Assembly (NCBI GenBank): GCA_900759325.1
Contig: CAAEUW010000013.1
Coordinates: forward strand, 1 to 28,450
Length of the DNA: 28,450 nt
Direction: 5' to 3'
From: an uncultured Peptostreptococcus sp.
GTDB taxonomy: Bacteria; Bacillota; Clostridia; Peptostreptococcales; Peptostreptococcaceae
In this document: positions 26,059-28,450 of the stretch, piece by piece
How positions within the stretch are numbered: position 1 is the first letter of the stretch
Layout: each line of letters starts with the position of its first letter
Made by a program: the position numbers and the translations under genes
Notes under the pieces: generated by a model
Database searches by the model: none
What the model saw: the letters and a program-made list of their open reading frames with translations, nothing else
Told to the model about the DNA's origin: nothing

Positions 26059-26087
26059 TTGTATGTATTAGGATAATCTGGTATAAT
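26059..26087 (+). promoter_or_regulatory. Proximal promoter of the orphan response regulator
   Basis: TTGTAT (26059-26064), a 17-nt spacer ending TGG and TATAAT (26082-26087). Transcription would start near 26094, so ATG 26094 cannot have a ribosome site on this transcript. Confidence 0.75.
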
Positions 26088-26123
26088 ATTTCTATGAGTG
26101 AGCTTGAGAGAAGGGATAGTAAA

Positions 26124-26807
26124 ATGAATAGACAAAGAATTCTAATTGTAGAAGACGATAAGGAAACAAGAGAGTTGACAGCTGAATTTTTACAGGCAAA
26201 AAACTACCTGGTTGTTACTGCTACTAATGGGGTTGAATGTATTAAGAAGTTTAAGGAATCTAAGTTTGATATGATCGTCTTGGATGTAAGGATGCCTAAC
26301 TTAGATGGTCATACTACCTGCAAGATGATTAGAAATACTTCTAACATTCCCATAATATTCCTTACTGCCTTAGCTGACGAATCCGATCAAATAAGGGGCT
26401 TTGATCTTGGCTGTGACGACTATATCACAAAGCCATTTTCTTTCAACCTCCTACTAAAGAGAGTAGAGGCTGTCCTAAGGAGGAGTCATAACGAAAATAA
26501 AAATACCGAATTAAACTTTGAGGAAATCTCACTAGACCTAAATACCTACAGCTTGAAGGTTAAGGATGCGGTCGTTGAGTTAACTTTGAAAGAGTTTAAT
26601 ATACTTAAGGAACTAATTGAGAAGTACCCACAGGTTATTACTAGGGAGACTCTTTTAGACAGTATATGGGGCTATGACTATTATGGTGACTCCAGGATAG
26701 TAGATGCACATATAAAAAATATAAGAAAAAAAATTGGCCTACCCTATATAAAGACTGTAAAGGGTATTGGCTATACACTGGATAAGATTGATGGAAATCA
26801 TGAATAA
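26124..26807 (+). CDS. Orphan OmpR-family response regulator
   Basis: This 227-residue regulator has a receiver domain with acidic pocket E10-D11-D12, phosphoacceptor Asp54 (VLDVRMPNLDG), a Thr in IFLTALAD and Lys in ITKPFS. A winged-helix output domain ends in VKGIGYTLDKI. ATG 26124 is preferred over ATG 26094 because GAGAAGGGA (26107-26115) is well spaced from it and the promoter at 26059-26087 starts transcription near 26094. No histidine kinase gene lies on either side; the next gene is a purine permease. Its kinase is elsewhere, or it acts without one. Confidence 0.93.
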   Translation: MNRQRILIVEDDKETRELTAEFLQAKNYLVVTATNGVECIKKFKESKFDMIVLDVRMPNLDGHTTCKMIRNTSNIPIIFLTALADESDQIRGFDLGCDDYITKPFSFNLLLKRVEAVLRRSHNENKNTELNFEEISLDLNTYSLKVKDAVVELTLKEFNILKELIEKYPQVITRETLLDSIWGYDYYGDSRIVDAHIKNIRKKIGLPYIKTVKGIGYTLDKIDGNHE

Positions 26808-26893
26808 GAAATAGGTTATTTATAGAGCTGTTTCTAGCATTAGGGCAACTCTTGATATATTTTATTATTTATTTTTAATTTTGGAGGTACTAA

Positions 26894-28267
26894 ATGAACT
26901 CAAATCAGAAAACTGCTAGTAGCCAGGGTATATTTCCCCTGCTTTCTGAAAAAAATGTTAATATTAAAAAAGAGATATTAGCAGGTATCACGACATTTTT
27001 AACTATGGCTTATATTATAGCCGTAAACCCAAGCACGTTAGCTGCTGCTGGTATGGATGCCGGGGCCCTAGTAACTGCTACATGCTTAGCTGCAGCTCTT
27101 GGTTGTTTTATCATGGGATTTGTAGCCAACCTACCATTTGCCCTTGCATCAGGTATGGGTTTAAATGCATTCTTTGCATATACAGTTGTTTTAAAGGGTG
27201 GTATTCCATGGGAAACTGCACTTACGGCAGTATTTGTAGAAGGTATTATATTTATATTCTTAACATTATTTAAGGTTAGAGAAGCTGTAGTAAATTCTAT
27301 ACCACTGAATATGAAGTATGGTGTTACAGCCGGTATAGGAATCTTTATAGCCTTCCTAGGCTTAAAGGGTTGTGGCCTTATAGTTGCTAATGAAGCTACA
27401 TTTGTTAGCATGGGTCACCTTTCACCTACAGTTATCTTTGCCTTTATTGGTTTATTTGTTATAGGTGTTATGGATAAGAAGAATTTGAAGGGGTCTATAC
27501 TTGCAGGTATTGCCATTTCTTCTATTATGGCTTGGATATATGCTGCACTTAACCCTGAAATGGCAACTAAGCTTGGCATATATCTTCCTACAGGAATCTT
27601 TAAGTTTGAATCAATAGCTCCAATAGCTGGCAAGGTTGATTTCGGATTCTTTTCACATCCGACAGACATTGGTAACTTCTTCGTTATAGTTTGTACTTTC
27701 CTATTTGTTGACTTCTTTGATACAGTAGGAACTTTGGTTGGTGTTTGCTCTAAGGCCAATATGCTTGATGAAGATGGTAATGTACCAAATGTTGGTAGAG
27801 CTCTTCTAGCTGACTCTTTAGCTACTACTATAGGTGCCCTACTAGGTGTATCAACTGTAACTACATATGTTGAATCATCAACAGGTGTACTAGCAGGTGG
27901 TAAGACAGGATATACAGCTATTACAGTAGGTATCTTATTCCTTATAGCTATGTTTTTCTCACCAATATTTATAGCAATTCCTGCTTGTGCTACAGCACCA
28001 GCCCTTATATATGTTGGTTACCTAATGATCAGCTCCCTACGTGAAGTAGACCTACACAATGTAACAGAAGGTCTTCCAGCCTTTATTACAGTTATAAGTA
28101 TGGCCCTTACTTACAGTATTGGTGACGGTTTAACTATTGGTATACTTTCATATGTAATTATTAACCTAGTTTACAATATCTTCGCTAAGCCAGAAGAGAG
28201 AGAAAAGGTATCTTGGGTTATGATAATTCTAGGAATACTATTCCTAATAAAGTTATTATTCCTATAA
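26894..28267 (+). CDS. pbuG: Purine permease, NCS2/AzgA type (guanine/hypoxanthine, PbuG-like)
   Basis: This 457-residue membrane protein has about twelve to fourteen membrane segments. The N-terminal part ITTFLTMAYIIAVNP and ALASGMGLNAFFAY, and the later VDFFDTVGTLVG (D273 and D276 within it), are hallmarks of AzgA-like H+/purine symporters such as PbuG and PbuO. Adenine, guanine or hypoxanthine are the usual substrates. TTGGAGGT ending 6 nt before ATG is a good ribosome site. No purine riboswitch is visible in the 86 nt upstream. No clear terminator separates it from the response regulator, so they may be co-transcribed. Confidence 0.93.
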   Translation: MNSNQKTASSQGIFPLLSEKNVNIKKEILAGITTFLTMAYIIAVNPSTLAAAGMDAGALVTATCLAAALGCFIMGFVANLPFALASGMGLNAFFAYTVVLKGGIPWETALTAVFVEGIIFIFLTLFKVREAVVNSIPLNMKYGVTAGIGIFIAFLGLKGCGLIVANEATFVSMGHLSPTVIFAFIGLFVIGVMDKKNLKGSILAGIAISSIMAWIYAALNPEMATKLGIYLPTGIFKFESIAPIAGKVDFGFFSHPTDIGNFFVIVCTFLFVDFFDTVGTLVGVCSKANMLDEDGNVPNVGRALLADSLATTIGALLGVSTVTTYVESSTGVLAGGKTGYTAITVGILFLIAMFFSPIFIAIPACATAPALIYVGYLMISSLREVDLHNVTEGLPAFITVISMALTYSIGDGLTIGILSYVIINLVYNIFAKPEEREKVSWVMIILGILFLIKLLFL

Positions 28268-28289
28268 AATAAGTCCGTATAAATACTAA

Positions 28290-28317
28290 TTGACAAAAGC
28301 TGTCTAATTGATATAAT
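28290..28317 (+). promoter_or_regulatory. Strong promoter downstream of the purine permease
   Basis: TTGACA (28290-28295), a 16-nt spacer and TATAAT (28312-28317) are both perfect hexamers. Start of transcription near 28324. Confidence 0.75.
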
Positions 28318-28323
28318 TAAATA

Positions 28324-28413
28324 TATATGGAATATCAAGGACTATTGATTATGTACGGTTGTATAATATTTAGCGTTGGTGAGAGAAAATTCTCTCCCAA
28401 CGCTAAATTTTTT
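28324..28413 (+). ncRNA. Candidate small RNA or leader transcript of about 90 nt
   Basis: A consensus promoter is followed after about 45 nt by a very strong terminator, with no convincing gene in between. This could be a small RNA, or an attenuated leader for a gene beyond the window edge. No known RNA family is recognised. Confidence 0.4.
28368..28413 (+). terminator. Strong intrinsic terminator
   Basis: ATTTAGCGTTGG-T-GAGAGA (28368-28386) pairs with TCTCTCCCAACGCTAAAT (28391-28408) with only T80 bulged (position 28380), and TTTTTT follows. It could end either the purine permease transcript or the short unit starting near 28324. Confidence 0.92.
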
Positions 28414-28450
28414 GCAAAAAATAGGAACACACATCAAATCTCGTGTATAA

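Noticed and set aside
26094..26123. Upstream ATG for the orphan response regulator
   Set aside because: It coincides with the predicted transcription start and lacks a ribosome site; receiver domains normally begin at MNRQRILIVEDD.
26808..26893. Purine riboswitch before the purine permease
   Set aside because: The region is short and U-rich, and the conserved loop and junction sequences of the purine aptamer are not visible.
27010..27411. 133-codon antisense frame within the purine permease gene
   Set aside because: No ribosome site or recognisable domain; long shadow frames are expected opposite hydrophobic coding sequence. Other antisense frames (for example 4959-5312 and 23020-23406) were dropped for the same reason.
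28351..28450. Partial coding sequence running off the right edge
   Set aside because: The frame passes straight through the strong terminator hairpin, is only 33 codons long here and has low-complexity content; kept only as a note in the small-RNA finding.
1..28450. Mobile elements, CRISPR arrays, tRNA or rRNA genes
   Set aside because: No transposase or integrase motif, no regularly spaced repeats and no tRNA-like or rRNA-like sequence was seen on either strand.

Overview
The window is AT-rich DNA (about two-thirds A+T by eye) from a low-GC Firmicute. Signs of this are a T-box leader, strong AGGAGG ribosome sites, frequent TTG/GTG starts, a YtrA-type GntR operon, XpaC/TelA, TypA and a CsoR-like copper box. 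An anaerobic Clostridia/Tissierellia-type organism is a reasonable guess, but no rRNA or other phylogenetic marker is present, so this is only inference. I see no insertion sequence, prophage, CRISPR array, tRNA or rRNA. It reads as ordinary, densely packed chromosome.

Layout. (1) 1-2754: a promoter and a histidine-type T-box leader drive a polar amino acid ABC importer (binding lipoprotein, permease, ATPase) that ends in a terminator. (2) 2881-9986: six genes on the plus strand with small gaps or overlaps. They are an XpaC-family membrane protein, TelA, a THUMP-domain RNA methyltransferase, a membrane-anchored exported protein with four Ca-binding-type Asp loops, and an OmpR-type response regulator with its sensor kinase. 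(3) 10022-11440: a MATE exporter. (4) 11540-15704: a self-regulated YtrA-type operon (GntR repressor, ABC ATPase, two permeases, a large exported protein) behind a promoter covered by two abutting operators. (5) 15742-18886: a DUF3810 membrane protein whose metallopeptidase motif is lost, then a large Sel1/TPR repeat protein. (6) 18990-20680: CorA plus a methyltransferase, ending in a bidirectional terminator shared with typA on the minus strand. (7) 22617-25493: a 66-residue membrane protein (minus) divergent from copA (plus), whose promoter carries a CsoR-like palindrome. (8) 25557-28413: a Dabb-family protein (minus), an orphan response regulator with two candidate promoters, a purine permease, and a promoter-plus-terminator unit that could encode a small RNA of roughly 90 nt or a leader.

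Much of the window is transport and envelope response: histidine-responsive uptake, copper efflux, multidrug-type export, Mg transport, purine uptake, an inducible ABC system and two response-regulator loci. No clearly unprecedented system is evident. The points most worth a second look are the inactivated DUF3810 protein, the tandem YtrA operators with the unrecognised fifth operon gene, the exported Asp-loop protein tied to a two-component pair, and the short transcription unit at the right edge.
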